Source: Candidatus Hungatella pullicola (GTDB taxonomy: Bacteria; Bacillota; Clostridia; Lachnospirales; Lachnospiraceae). From it: a stretch of 60,227 nt of DNA. Of the stretch, positions 25,313 through 34,943 are shown piece by piece (positions within the stretch are counted from its first letter, which is position 1; every line of letters starts with the position of its first letter). The stretch covers positions 1 to 60,227 of the forward strand of contig DXFU01000027.1 of NCBI GenBank assembly GCA_019114305.1, written 5' to 3'. The translations under genes were made by a program, and so were the position numbers. The notes under the pieces are model-generated. The model worked only from the letters and a program-made list of their open reading frames with translations, was not told the origin of the DNA and made no database searches.

Positions 25313-25930
25313 ATGTGGAGCTATGAAAAAAGACTTCAGTTTCCTATTAAAATTTCAAGAACCTGTCCTAAGACAGCTTCGCTGATTATCAGCCAGTTTG
25401 GCGGTCCTGACGGAGAGCTGGCTGCTTCCATGAGATATCTTTCCCAGAGATATACCATGCCATGCCGAGAGGTAGGTGGACTTCTTACAGATATTGGAAC
25501 AGAAGAACTGGGACATTTGGAAATGATCTGTGCCATTGTCTATCAGCTGACTAAGAATATGACTCCGGAAGATGCCAAAACAGCAGGATTTGACGCTTAT
25601 TATATTGACCATACCACTGGTATCTGGCCGGCAGCGGCAGCAGGAATTCCTTTTAATGCCTGTGAATTTCAGTCTAAGGGAGATGCGATTACAGATCTTC
25701 ATGAAAACCTTTCTGCGGAACAGAAGGCCAGAACCACTTACGACAATCTTATCCGCATTATTCCAGATCCGGATGTAAGGGAACCTTTAAAGTTTCTTCG
25801 GGCAAGGGAAATTGTCCACTTCCAAAGATTCGGAGAGGCTTTGGAAAAAATAAAATCTGATTTGGACTTTAAGAATTTTTATTACTTTAACGGGGAATTT
25901 GATAAAACGTTTGCCACGGTCAAAAAGTAA
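25313..25930 (+). CDS. cotJC: Spore coat protein CotJC (manganese catalase family)
   Basis: A 205 aa dimanganese catalase-like coat protein. The ferritin-like four-helix core carries Glu/His ligand motifs (GELAASMRYL, IGTEELGHLEMI and REIVHFQRFGEAL). ATG 25313 (MWSYEKRLQFP) follows GGAAGGAGGCG; an upstream frame that overlaps cotJB is not used. It probably protects spores against peroxide or forms part of the coat scaffold. Its presence shows that the host makes spores. Confidence 0.95.
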   Translation: MWSYEKRLQFPIKISRTCPKTASLIISQFGGPDGELAASMRYLSQRYTMPCREVGGLLTDIGTEELGHLEMICAIVYQLTKNMTPEDAKTAGFDAYYIDHTTGIWPAAAAGIPFNACEFQSKGDAITDLHENLSAEQKARTTYDNLIRIIPDPDVREPLKFLRAREIVHFQRFGEALEKIKSDLDFKNFYYFNGEFDKTFATVKK

Positions 25931-25963
25931 GAAACAAACCGGAGGCGGGTAAAGATAAATGAA

Positions 25964-25999
25964 GGGACAGCGGCAGGTATTGCTTTTGGCCGCTGTCCC
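25964..25999. terminator. Hairpin between cotJC and the response regulator gene
   Basis: GGGACAGCGGC (25964-25974) and GCCGCTGTCCC (25989-25999) are perfect 11-base arms between the convergent genes. A modest T-rich stretch follows on the minus strand and none on the plus strand. It may stop regulator transcripts from running antisense into cotJABC. Confidence 0.5.
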
Positions 26000-26012
26000 T
26001 GGTCAATGGGAA

Positions 26013-26723
26013 TTACCGTTTTACTTCGAATTTATATCCAATGCCCCAGACAGTAGTCAGAGACCAGTTAGCGTGATCTTTGATTTTTTCCCTCAGTCTT
26101 TTAATGTGGACGTCTACCGTTCTGGTATCTCCAATGTATTCATATCCCCAAATATGGTCTAACAGCTGCTCTCTGGTAAAAACCTGATTGGGGGAGGAGG
26201 CAAGGAAGTAAAGCAGCTCCAGTTCCTTTGGAGGCATCTCAATGGAGTGTCCCATATAAATAACCGAGTAATTAGTAAGATTTACAATGAGATCGGGATA
26301 CTCTACATAATTTCCCTGCTGGTCGGTCTGAGGAAGGGCAGTGGATGCCTGAGTCTGATATCTTCTCAGAACAGCCTTCACTCTGGCTACCAGTTCCTTG
26401 GAATCAAAGGGCTTAATCATATAGTCGTCTGCCCCAAGTTCAAGGCCCAGTACCTTGTCAAAAACCTCTCCCTTGGCGGAGAGCATAATAACAGGAGTTT
26501 GGGACTTGGTGCGGATTTCCCTGCACACCTGATATCCGTCTATGCCGGGAAGCATCAGATCCAGCAGTACCAGATGAGGGTTAAATTCCCCAAATACTTT
26601 AAGGGCTTCTTCTCCGTCATTGACAATCAGGGTTTCGTAGCACTCTTTTGTCAGATACAGGGAGATTAGTTCCGCAATGTTGCTGTCATCGTCTACGATT
26701 AATATTCTCTGTTTTTCTGCCAT
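26013..26723 (-). CDS. PhoB/OmpR-type response regulator
   Basis: A 236 aa regulator: receiver domain with acidic pocket VDDD, phospho-acceptor Asp in VLLDLMLPGIDG and conserved Lys in MIKPF, then a winged-helix DNA-binding domain (PKELELLYFLASSPNQVFTREQLLDHIWG, RTVDVHIKRLREKI). It lies 53 bases after mutS2 on the same strand and may be transcribed from the mutS2 promoter. Its likely kinase is encoded 1.4 kb further on, beyond cotJABC. Confidence 0.95.
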   Translation of the reverse strand: MAEKQRILIVDDDSNIAELISLYLTKECYETLIVNDGEEALKVFGEFNPHLVLLDLMLPGIDGYQVCREIRTKSQTPVIMLSAKGEVFDKVLGLELGADDYMIKPFDSKELVARVKAVLRRYQTQASTALPQTDQQGNYVEYPDLIVNLTNYSVIYMGHSIEMPPKELELLYFLASSPNQVFTREQLLDHIWGYEYIGDTRTVDVHIKRLREKIKDHANWSLTTVWGIGYKFEVKR

Positions 26724-26776
26724 AATAAAATATTATCCTCTCTGTTTGACGCCGGGACCAAGGGGAGAGACGCAAC

Positions 26777-29170
26777 TTACCGGAAAGTAACGATAGTCAC
26801 GCCTGTATCGCCTTCTCCGAAGGCACCCAGGCGAAATTCCTTTACATATTTTAGTTTCTTTAAATGCTGATGAACAGCGGCTTTTAAAGCACCGGTTCCC
26901 CGGCCGTGAACCACTCTGACCTGGGGCAGATGAGCCAGATAGGCGTCATCCAGGTACTTATCCAGCTGAGGAATGGCCTCAGCAGTGGTCAGACCAATAA
27001 GATTGATTTCAGGAGATACCTGAAGAGATTTGGACATTCGAGTGGAACTGCTTCCACTGCCGCCCCGTTTCTTTTCCGTTCCAAGAGAAGGACCAGTAAC
27101 AGACTGTTCATTTAAAAGTTCCAGATCTTTGATATTTACCAGAGACCTGAGAATTCCCATCTGGACGTACAGGTCGCCTTTGGCGTTGGGAAGGGAACTG
27201 ACGGTTCCCTTTAAATTCATGCTTAAAACCTTAACTCCGTCACCAAGCCTTAACTTCTTCGGGTCAATGGCCTTTGTCTGTTTTGTCTCTTTTTTCTTAG
27301 GGGATAAGGAGGCATCGATGTCCTTAATCTTTTTTCTTAATTTGGCCCGCTCTTCCTCTAACTGACGGCTGACACCGGAGTCTGCCGCCAGCTTGTTGAT
27401 TTGCCGGATGCTTTGATCGGCAGTGTCTTTAGCATCCTGAAGAATCTTCTGTGCCTTTTCTCTTGCTTCTTCCAGAATCTTGTCTCTCCGCTCATCCAGC
27501 CGCTCTTCTTTCTGGGACAGCCTGGTTTTCAGCTGCTGGATTTCTCGTTTGTAGTTTTCAATATCCTGCCGTTCCTTTTCTATGGTGACGCGATTTTCCT
27601 CCAGATGTGTGAGAAGATCTTCAAAGGTCTCATCCTTGGCTTCCAGATGATTCTTGGCATCATCAATAATATACTGAGGCAGTCCCAGCTTTTTGGAGAT
27701 GGCAAAGGCGTTGCTCTTTCCGGGAACTCCAATGAGAAGGCGGTAGGTAGGCTGAAGGGTTTCCACATTAAATTCACAGCAGGCGTTTTCCACTCCGGGA
27801 GCAGTGAGAGCAAATACTTTCAGTTCGCTGTAGTGGGTGGTGGCCATGGTTCTGCACTTCATATTGTGAAGAAAGGTGAGGATGGAGATGGCAAGAGCCG
27901 CGCCCTCTGTAGGATCTGTACCAGCTCCCAGCTCGTCGAAGAGACAGAGGGAGCTGCTGTCCGCCTGCTCCAGAATCCTCACGATATTAGTCATATGGGC
28001 GGAGAAGGTACTGAGACTCTGCTCAATACTCTGTTCATCCCCTATATCGGCAAAAACCTGGCTGAATACCGCCAGCTCAGAGCCGTCAAAGGCGGGAATG
28101 TGAAGGCCTGCCTGTCCCATAAGGGTAAAGAGGCCTACGGTCTTTAAGGAAACCGTTTTACCGCCTGTGTTGGGACCAGTGACAATGAGGAGGTCAAACT
28201 CTTTTCCAAGATGAATCTGGATGGGAACTACCTTGGCGGGATCCAGAAGGGGATGCCGTCCATCTTTAATATTAATGTAGCCCTTGGTATTAAAAGCAGG
28301 TTCTGTACCGTGATAATGGCGGGACAAAGCCGCCTTTGCAAAGATAAAATCCAGTCTGGTCAGTACCTGAAAATCAGTTTCCAGCTGATCCAGATATGGC
28401 ATCAGCTGTCCGCTTAAATCAGCCAGAATCATCTCAATCTCTTTCTGCTCCTGCAGCTCCAGAGTTCTCAGCTCGTTGTTCAGGCGGATTACGGCCATCG
28501 GCTCAATGAATAAGGTGGAACCTGTGGCAGACTGGTCGTGAACCATGCCGGGAACCTGCCCTTTATACTCTGATTTGACCGGCAGACAGTACCGGCCGTC
28601 CCGCATGGTAATTACTGCATCCTGAAGATAGGAACGGCTGGAATTAAGCACCGTGTTCAGCTGAGTGTGGATCTTGTCATTGACAGCTTTCATGGATCTT
28701 CTTACCTTGTGAAGTCCAGGACTGGCGGTATCGCTGATCTCTTCTTCTGATAAAATACACCGTTTGATCTCATTGTTTACCGGTGTCAGCGGTTCCAGCA
28801 CGGCAAAAAGAGCCTCGAGGGAATCCTGGGGAAGTTGAGAATCCTCGTGACGTCCATAAGCTTTGGCTCTGGCGGATACTGTAAGAAGAGAACTGACAGA
28901 CAAAAGCTCTGTGATGGTTAAGGCGCTTCCTACTTCCAGACGTTTCAGAGAAGGACGGATATCTTTTACTCCCGTAAAGGAGATTCCGCCTTTCATACGA
29001 ACTCTGGAAGCGGCGTCAGAAGTCTCTTTCTGGGAACTTACCACCTCCTCAAAGTCAGTAGACGGAACAAGAGACAGACACATCTCCCGCCCGGAAGGAC
29101 AGGAAGCGTACTCTGCCAATTGACTGGTGATTTTGTAAAATTCTAAAGTTTTTAGTGCTTTTTCATTCAT
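26777..29170 (-). CDS. mutS2: Endonuclease MutS2
   Basis: A 797 aa MutS2: helical lever and clamp domain, MutS-type ATPase with P-loop GPNTGGKTVSLKT (near 335), LFDELGAGTDPTEGAALA and ATTHYSELK, a long coiled coil (about 515-640) and a C-terminal Smr nuclease domain (VRVVHGRGTGALKAAV). MutS2 suppresses recombination between diverged sequences and, in Bacillus, acts on collided ribosomes. It lacks the mismatch-recognition domain of MutS, as expected. Own promoter at 29310-29339. Confidence 0.96.
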   Translation of the reverse strand: MNEKALKTLEFYKITSQLAEYASCPSGREMCLSLVPSTDFEEVVSSQKETSDAASRVRMKGGISFTGVKDIRPSLKRLEVGSALTITELLSVSSLLTVSARAKAYGRHEDSQLPQDSLEALFAVLEPLTPVNNEIKRCILSEEEISDTASPGLHKVRRSMKAVNDKIHTQLNTVLNSSRSYLQDAVITMRDGRYCLPVKSEYKGQVPGMVHDQSATGSTLFIEPMAVIRLNNELRTLELQEQKEIEMILADLSGQLMPYLDQLETDFQVLTRLDFIFAKAALSRHYHGTEPAFNTKGYINIKDGRHPLLDPAKVVPIQIHLGKEFDLLIVTGPNTGGKTVSLKTVGLFTLMGQAGLHIPAFDGSELAVFSQVFADIGDEQSIEQSLSTFSAHMTNIVRILEQADSSSLCLFDELGAGTDPTEGAALAISILTFLHNMKCRTMATTHYSELKVFALTAPGVENACCEFNVETLQPTYRLLIGVPGKSNAFAISKKLGLPQYIIDDAKNHLEAKDETFEDLLTHLEENRVTIEKERQDIENYKREIQQLKTRLSQKEERLDERRDKILEEAREKAQKILQDAKDTADQSIRQINKLAADSGVSRQLEEERAKLRKKIKDIDASLSPKKKETKQTKAIDPKKLRLGDGVKVLSMNLKGTVSSLPNAKGDLYVQMGILRSLVNIKDLELLNEQSVTGPSLGTEKKRGGSGSSSTRMSKSLQVSPEINLIGLTTAEAIPQLDKYLDDAYLAHLPQVRVVHGRGTGALKAAVHQHLKKLKYVKEFRLGAFGEGDTGVTIVTFR

Positions 29171-29309
29171 ATAAAATAGTTCCTTTTATTACAAAGTTCT
29201 GCCGCCTGAAAAGCGGCGTTTATTCATAGCTCCCAGCTCCCTGTAATGCCTGGAGCATAAAGGTTTGCTGAGGATGCTGCAAAAACGACTGTACTGCCGT
29301 TTCCAGTAC

Positions 29310-29339
29310 AGTATATCACAGTTTGACGGGCGCCTGCAA
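29310..29339 (-). promoter_or_regulatory. mutS2 promoter
   Basis: On the minus strand TTGCAG (29339-29334) and TATACT (29315-29310) are 18 bases apart, about 140 bases upstream of the start codon. Confidence 0.5.
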
Positions 29340-29354
29340 TCCAATATGTTTTTC

Positions 29355-29383
29355 TTGCATAAATACAGGAAGAACCTTATAAT
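29355..29383 (+). promoter_or_regulatory. Promoter of the HtrA-like gene
   Basis: TTGCAT (29355-29360) and a perfect TATAAT (29378-29383) are 17 bases apart, about 32 bases before the start codon. Confidence 0.7.
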
Positions 29384-29414
29384 AAATGTAAGTCTTCTGC
29401 AAAGGAGGGTTTTT

Positions 29415-30728
29415 ATGCCGGATAAGAAAAAGCAGGGAGATAAAACGGAGGAATCACGGCGTTTTATCAATGAGAAAATTGTAAAGCAGCCCTTATCCCG
29501 GAGGGAGCTTTTGCGCAGAGGGGCATATCTTGCGGCAGCCGCCGTGATTTTCGGAGGAGTGGCTGCCGTGACTTTTGCTGTCTCCAAGCCTGTGGCGGAG
29601 CGGTATCTGGTGAAAGAGACCCAAAGAGAAACAATGCCGGTTACGATTCCTAAAGATGACCCGGAACCTACCACACAGCCCACAGTTGCGGCCACTTCCA
29701 CAACTCAGGAAACAAAGCCCATGGAAGAGATGGTTCGGGAAGCATTAAAGAATTATTCCTTTACCATTGAAGATGTTAATGCTTTGTACGATGGAGTTCG
29801 CATGGTGGCGCAGAAGGCTGATAAGAGTATTGTAACAGTCCATTCTGTGAAAAATCAGACGGATTGGTTTGATAATCCAGTGGAAAGTTCAGGATTATTT
29901 GCCGGCGCGGTAATTGCCTCTGCCAACGGAGAATTCCTTATTCTTACGCCGGAGGCGGCAGTGGAGTCTGCTGATTCGATTCGCGTGGTTTTCAGCGACG
30001 GTACCGAGGTGGACGGAACGATTAAACAGATGGATACCCGATCCGGAATGGCGGTTGTCAGTATTCTTCAGTCTGCGCTGGGGAAGACTTTGCTGGACAG
30101 CATACAGCCTATAGAATTGGGGAATTCCTATTCTGTACGCCAGGGAGATATGGTTATTGCCATAGGGGCACCTGCCGGGGTAGTTCACTCAACCAATTAC
30201 GGATTTGTAACATATGTGGCAAAGAATGTACAGATTACAGATGGACTGACCAGGGTCATTTATGCGGATATGAAGGGAAGCCCGGCTATGGGCACATTTC
30301 TTATTAATACTTCGGGGCAGATAGTGGGCTGGGTGACAGATCTCTATAAAAATGAGAATAACTCTGACATGACGGCGGCTTTGGCTATTTCGGACTTTAA
30401 AAGTATTCTGGAGAGGCTGAGCAATGGACAGACCTTCCCTTATCTGGGAATCAAGGGGCAGGAAGTGACGGCCGTGATGAATGAAGCCGGTATTCCTTTG
30501 GGTATATACGTCAGTGAGGTCAATGCTGACAGTCCAGTATATAATTCGGGAATTCAAAACGGTGACATTATTGTTCGGATTGGTGAAGAGACAATTGTTA
30601 CGATGAAAGATCTGGAGACGGTGCTGGAGACGCTGAATACGGGAGATACTGTAAATGTCAAAGTCCTTCGGAGCGGAAGAGAAGGATATACGGAGATAGA
30701 ATATCAGGTAACCATAGGAGCCAGGTAA
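29415..30728 (+). CDS. Membrane-anchored HtrA-like pseudoprotease with PDZ domain
   Basis: A 437 aa protein: cytosolic basic N-terminus, one membrane helix (about 38-60), Thr/Pro-rich linker, trypsin-like fold (about 135-335) and a PDZ domain (about 340-435). None of the HtrA triad is found: where the His motif TNNHV is expected there is LTPEAAV; the Asp region reads TRSGMAVV; and the GNSGGP serine site reads GSPAMGTF. It is therefore predicted to be catalytically dead, acting as a binder, sensor or scaffold at the cell surface. ATG 29415 follows AAAGGAGGG; upstream frame ignored. Confidence 0.85.
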   Translation: MPDKKKQGDKTEESRRFINEKIVKQPLSRRELLRRGAYLAAAAVIFGGVAAVTFAVSKPVAERYLVKETQRETMPVTIPKDDPEPTTQPTVAATSTTQETKPMEEMVREALKNYSFTIEDVNALYDGVRMVAQKADKSIVTVHSVKNQTDWFDNPVESSGLFAGAVIASANGEFLILTPEAAVESADSIRVVFSDGTEVDGTIKQMDTRSGMAVVSILQSALGKTLLDSIQPIELGNSYSVRQGDMVIAIGAPAGVVHSTNYGFVTYVAKNVQITDGLTRVIYADMKGSPAMGTFLINTSGQIVGWVTDLYKNENNSDMTAALAISDFKSILERLSNGQTFPYLGIKGQEVTAVMNEAGIPLGIYVSEVNADSPVYNSGIQNGDIIVRIGEETIVTMKDLETVLETLNTGDTVNVKVLRSGREGYTEIEYQVTIGAR

Positions 30729-30812
30729 TCCGCCTGGCTTTCCTGATGCCTGACGGCAGGGATCAGGGCAGTTTTAAATAAAAAAACAGCAGAATCATAT
30801 GGGAGGAAAAGA

Positions 30813-31760
30813 ATGAGATTTATTGAGTCATTCCGGGAAGGGATGCATGTATCAGATGTATATTTATGTAAAAATAAACAGATTGCCCTGACAAAGGCAG
30901 GAAAAGAATACGGCAATCTGCTTCTTCAGGATAAAACAGGTACCATAGACGGAAAAATCTGGGATCTGGGATCCCCGGGAATCAGCAACTTTGAGACTAT
31001 GGATTATGTGTTTGTTGACGCTGACGTGACCGTTTTTCAGAATAATTATCAGCTGAACATAAAGCGGATCAGAAAAGCTTCCGAGGATGAATACATGCCG
31101 GGAGATTATCTGCCTCTGTCTTCCAAGGATGTGGATCAGATGTATGGAGAACTGATGGGCTTTGTAAAGAGTATAAAAAACTCATATATGCGCCGTCTTG
31201 CAGAAAGCTTTTTTGTGGATGATAAGGAATTTATCAAGGAATTCCGCTTTCATTCAGCAGCAAAAAGCGTTCACCATGGATTTGTGGGTGGACTTTTAGA
31301 GCACACATTAAGCGTGGTGAAGCTGTGTGATTATTACGCTTCCTATTATCCAATGATCAACAGAGATCTGCTGTTGTGCGGAGCAATGTTTCACGATATT
31401 GGAAAGTTGAGGGAGCTGTCTTCTTTTCCGGAAAATGACTACACAGATGATGGTCAGCTTCTGGGACATATTATTATGGGGACAGAAATGGTTTCCGAGA
31501 AGATAAAAACCATTCCCGATTTCCCGCCTAAGGCGGCAGCGGAGCTGAAGCACTGCATTTTGGCTCATCACGGAGAGCTGGAATACGGTTCTCCGAAAAA
31601 ACCGGCTCTTTTGGAAGCTTTGGCCCTTAACCTGGCGGACAATACAGACGCGAAAATTGAGACCATGATGGAAGCTCTTAAAAATGGAGGGGACAATCGG
31701 GGCTGGCTTGGATTTAACCGTCTGATGGACAGTAATATCAGAAGAACCACAGAAATTTAA
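30813..31760 (+). CDS. yhaM: 3'-5' exoribonuclease YhaM
   Basis: A 315 aa enzyme with an N-terminal OB-fold nucleic acid-binding domain (about 10-95) and an HD phosphohydrolase domain with GLLEHTLSVVKLCDYY, FHDIGKLREL and HHGELEYGSPKKP. This is the YhaM build. It trims RNA (and single-stranded DNA) from the 3' end. GGAGG precedes ATG 30813, and a terminator follows directly. Confidence 0.95.
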   Translation: MRFIESFREGMHVSDVYLCKNKQIALTKAGKEYGNLLLQDKTGTIDGKIWDLGSPGISNFETMDYVFVDADVTVFQNNYQLNIKRIRKASEDEYMPGDYLPLSSKDVDQMYGELMGFVKSIKNSYMRRLAESFFVDDKEFIKEFRFHSAAKSVHHGFVGGLLEHTLSVVKLCDYYASYYPMINRDLLLCGAMFHDIGKLRELSSFPENDYTDDGQLLGHIIMGTEMVSEKIKTIPDFPPKAAAELKHCILAHHGELEYGSPKKPALLEALALNLADNTDAKIETMMEALKNGGDNRGWLGFNRLMDSNIRRTTEI

Positions 31761-31787
31761 AGAGATGCTTTCCGGCATCTCTTTTTA
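31761..31787 (+). terminator. yhaM terminator
   Basis: AGAGATGC and GCATCTCT, 6-base loop, then TTTT, starting right after the stop codon. Confidence 0.85.
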
Positions 31788-31916
31788 CTATCACAATTCT
31801 GGCCCGGACAGGCGGTATGGAGGTTTTAGAAATTCTTTCGTTTTCCAGACGGGACAAATTAAGATTAGTCATTTATTGTATAATCAGAGAAAAAGATGGA
31901 GAAAAGGAGCGGTTGT

Positions 31917-32630
31917 ATGGAGGTTAATCATATTTTATTGGTAGAAGATGATAAGGAAATCCGGGAGGGCGTTGAGATCTATTTAAGGAGCCAGGGATAT
32001 CAGGTGTTTCAGGCCGCTGACGGAGTAGAGGGACTGAAAATACTGGAAAAGGAGAAGATCCATCTGGCAATTGTAGATGTAATGATGCCCCGCATGGATG
32101 GCATCACCATGACGGTGAAGCTGAGGGAAAAGTACGATTTCCCGGTAATTATTCTTTCTGCTAAGACAGAAGAAGTGGATAAGATTATGGGGCTGAATAT
32201 TGGAGCAGATGATTATGTTTCCAAACCATTTACCCCTATGGAGCTTCTGGCCAGGGTGAATTCCCAGCTGCGCAGGTATAAAAAGTATCTGGATATGGTT
32301 GAGGCCAGAGATCACAAGGAGAAAAGCAATACATATGTAATCGGCGGGCTGGAACTAAATGAGGACGCCGTGGAAGTGACTGTAGATGGAAAGCTGGCCA
32401 AATTGACACCTATAGAATTTAAGATTCTGGCTCTTCTGATGAAAAATCCCGGACGAGTATTTTCTGCAGAGGAAATTTATGAGAGAGTGTGGAACGAGCG
32501 GGCCATTAATACGGATACAATCATGGTTCATGTGAGAAAAATCCGGGAAAAGATAGAGATCAATCCCAGAGAGCCAAAATATTTAAAGGTGGTGTGGGGC
32601 GTTGGATACAAAATTGAGAAACAGGCATAG
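31917..32630 (+). CDS. OmpR-type response regulator (second two-component system)
   Basis: A 237 aa regulator with receiver motifs VEDDKEI, IVDVMMPRMDG (phospho-Asp) and SKPFTPMELL, and a winged helix (LTPIEFKILALLMKNPGRVFS, NTDTIMVHVRKIREKIE). It looks like VanR-type regulators. I chose ATG 31917 because AAAGGAG lies 7 bases before it; an ATG 21 bases upstream has no site. A TATAAT at about 31879 suggests a local promoter. Its 3' end overlaps the kinase gene by about 29 bases. Confidence 0.94.
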   Translation: MEVNHILLVEDDKEIREGVEIYLRSQGYQVFQAADGVEGLKILEKEKIHLAIVDVMMPRMDGITMTVKLREKYDFPVIILSAKTEEVDKIMGLNIGADDYVSKPFTPMELLARVNSQLRRYKKYLDMVEARDHKEKSNTYVIGGLELNEDAVEVTVDGKLAKLTPIEFKILALLMKNPGRVFSAEEIYERVWNERAINTDTIMVHVRKIREKIEINPREPKYLKVVWGVGYKIEKQA

Positions 32631-34839
32631 GGCGGCGGGCATTCTTGGAATTTTGACTGTGGTTTTGGCAGCCTTGGTTATGGTAGGACTCTATCCGTTT
32701 TTCCGGGAAGAAGCCAGCCAATACCAGAAGCCGGTATATGAGGAGGCAGAATTTCTGGAAAGCCTCATGGCAGGTAATTATGTGCTTTATCTGGAAAGGG
32801 AAGCAGAAGAGGAAGGCAGAAATATTTCGCCCTTTCAGTTTTATTTTCCACAGCTGGCTGAGTGGGAGGAGAAAAGCGGCGAGAGGATGGAACAGGCAGC
32901 TGAAGGAGAGACAGCAGAAACTTTGTCAGATGAAGATAGGGAGGAAATGCTGGAGGCGGCCGAGGGACTGCGGAATCAGACCTACTCCAGTTTTTCTCAA
33001 TGGAGCTATAAGTTTCGGCCTGTAAGAGATTATGTGGACTGCCAGATTTTAGATAACAGTGATCCGGCTTCAGAAAAAATACTTAAGGAACTGGTGGACA
33101 ATGATTCCTACGTCTTTTTAGTGGCATTGTCTTACGACAGTTCAGGAAATATGGAAGTAACTCAGGCAAAGGGCAATGACAGCAGCTACTTGACCAAAAA
33201 TCTTCAGACCATGGGAAAGACAATGCCTTTGTCAAGTTATATGGAGGAAAAAGGCTGGGGAGATTACAGCTATCAGGAAATGTTTCAGATGAAGCGTCCC
33301 GCAGATGCCACATTTGTGTATGCGATGACAGAAAATCAGCTGCAGGGGTATACGGAGCGTTTTCAGGAGAACTGGAATCCTTACTACAGATCAGGGGTGG
33401 TAGATCGGGTATTTGCCGCTCTTATGGGAGCAGTGGCGATGATTTCTCTTCTTTGTTCTTTCCTGGCGCCGGAGAGACCGGATCATACCCCTCTTCTGAG
33501 GGTGCCTTTTGAGGTAGTGACAGTGGTTTTGTCTCTGGCTTTCAGTATGGGATACAGTCTTACAAGCCTGGTGGCAATGACAAATCAGGGAAATCTTCAC
33601 CGTTCCCTTTTAAGGGCAGATATACTGCCGGGAATCGCTGATATTATGATAGGGGTATGGAACTGGTTTTGGTGGTGCGTACCTTTTGCCGTTGTGTTTT
33701 GGACAGTGCCGTGTGTTCGGGATGTTCTGCGGATTGGGATAAAACGGTATTTAAAGGAACGGACTGTCTGCGGATTATTTCTATGCTGGTGCGTGAGAGG
33801 AATAAAAAGGCTGTGCAGAAAATTCTACGCCTTTGTGGGGAATATCAGCCTTCAGGATAAGTCAGGAAAAACCATTTTCAAGATAGTTGCGGTGAATTTT
33901 ATTGTTCTGGCCGTGGTGTGCAGCCTGTGGTTCTTTGGAATCACTGCCCTGATAGTCTATTCTGCAATTCTATATCTGGTTTTGAGAAAGTATTACAGGG
34001 ATCTCAGCGAGAAATACAGAATCCTTTTAAAGGCTACGAACCAGATTGCAGAAGGAAATCTGGATGTGTCTATTGAAGAGAATTTGGGGGTATTTGAGCC
34101 GCTTAAGAAAGAACTTCTGAAAATACAGAAGGGATTTAAAGTGGCTGTAGATGAGGAAGTAAAAAGTCAGAAGATGAAGACAGATTTAATTACCAACATG
34201 TCCCATGACCTAAAAACGCCTCTTACTGCTATTATCACCTATGTGAATCTTCTTAAGGATGAAAACGCGGGACCGGAACAGAGAAGGGCTTACATTGATG
34301 TTCTGGAACAGAAGTCCATGAGACTGAAATCTCTCATTGAAGATTTGTTTGAGATCAGCAAGGCCAACAGCAATAATGTAACTCTTAATCTGGTAAATGT
34401 GGACATTGTAAGCCTCCTGAAAGAAGTCAGTCTTGAGCTGAGTGATAAGATTGGAGAATCGAGTATTGACTTTCGGTGGAATCTTCCGGAGGAGAAGATT
34501 ATTCTTCCCCTGGACAGCCAGAAAACATATAGAATTTTCGACAATCTGCTGACTAATATTATGAAATACGCAATGCCGGGATCAAGAGCTTATGTGGACA
34601 TGAAGCAGGAAAACGGCTATGTAATCATTACCATGAAGAATGTGTCTGCCAATGAGCTGACCTTTAACCCTGAGGAAATCACAGAACGTTTTGTGCGGGG
34701 AGATCAGGCAAGGAATACAGAAGGTTCAGGCCTGGGTCTGGCCATTGCAAAAAGCTTTGTAGAGCTTCAGAATGGGAAGCTGGATGTAGATGTAGAAGCA
34801 GATTTATTCCGTGTCATGATACGCTGGCCCATTTCTTAA
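32602..34839 (+). CDS. VanS-like sensor histidine kinase with multiple membrane helices
   Basis: A 745 aa kinase. One helix near 10-33 is followed by an extracellular domain of about 230 residues, then four or five helices between about 270 and 460, and the kinase core: NMSHDLKTPLTAIITYVN (phospho-His), DNLLTNIMKYA and GSGLGLAIAKSF. The start is a TTG (32602 or 32614) inside the regulator gene, with AAGGTGG before 32602; no ATG is well placed. Regulator and kinase overlap and are surely co-translated. The signal is unknown; an envelope stress is plausible from the VanS-like build. Confidence 0.92.
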   Translation: MDTKLRNRHRAAGILGILTVVLAALVMVGLYPFFREEASQYQKPVYEEAEFLESLMAGNYVLYLEREAEEEGRNISPFQFYFPQLAEWEEKSGERMEQAAEGETAETLSDEDREEMLEAAEGLRNQTYSSFSQWSYKFRPVRDYVDCQILDNSDPASEKILKELVDNDSYVFLVALSYDSSGNMEVTQAKGNDSSYLTKNLQTMGKTMPLSSYMEEKGWGDYSYQEMFQMKRPADATFVYAMTENQLQGYTERFQENWNPYYRSGVVDRVFAALMGAVAMISLLCSFLAPERPDHTPLLRVPFEVVTVVLSLAFSMGYSLTSLVAMTNQGNLHRSLLRADILPGIADIMIGVWNWFWWCVPFAVVFWTVPCVRDVLRIGIKRYLKERTVCGLFLCWCVRGIKRLCRKFYAFVGNISLQDKSGKTIFKIVAVNFIVLAVVCSLWFFGITALIVYSAILYLVLRKYYRDLSEKYRILLKATNQIAEGNLDVSIEENLGVFEPLKKELLKIQKGFKVAVDEEVKSQKMKTDLITNMSHDLKTPLTAIITYVNLLKDENAGPEQRRAYIDVLEQKSMRLKSLIEDLFEISKANSNNVTLNLVNVDIVSLLKEVSLELSDKIGESSIDFRWNLPEEKIILPLDSQKTYRIFDNLLTNIMKYAMPGSRAYVDMKQENGYVIITMKNVSANELTFNPEEITERFVRGDQARNTEGSGLGLAIAKSFVELQNGKLDVDVEADLFRVMIRWPIS

Positions 34840-34943
34840 GATAAGCTTGAAATAGGAAGGAGTCTTGGGGTATACTTATCCTATCTGAAGAAGGGGGATA
34901 TGCGGACCGTATAAAAGGCTTCAGAAGAAAGTGAGGATAATTT

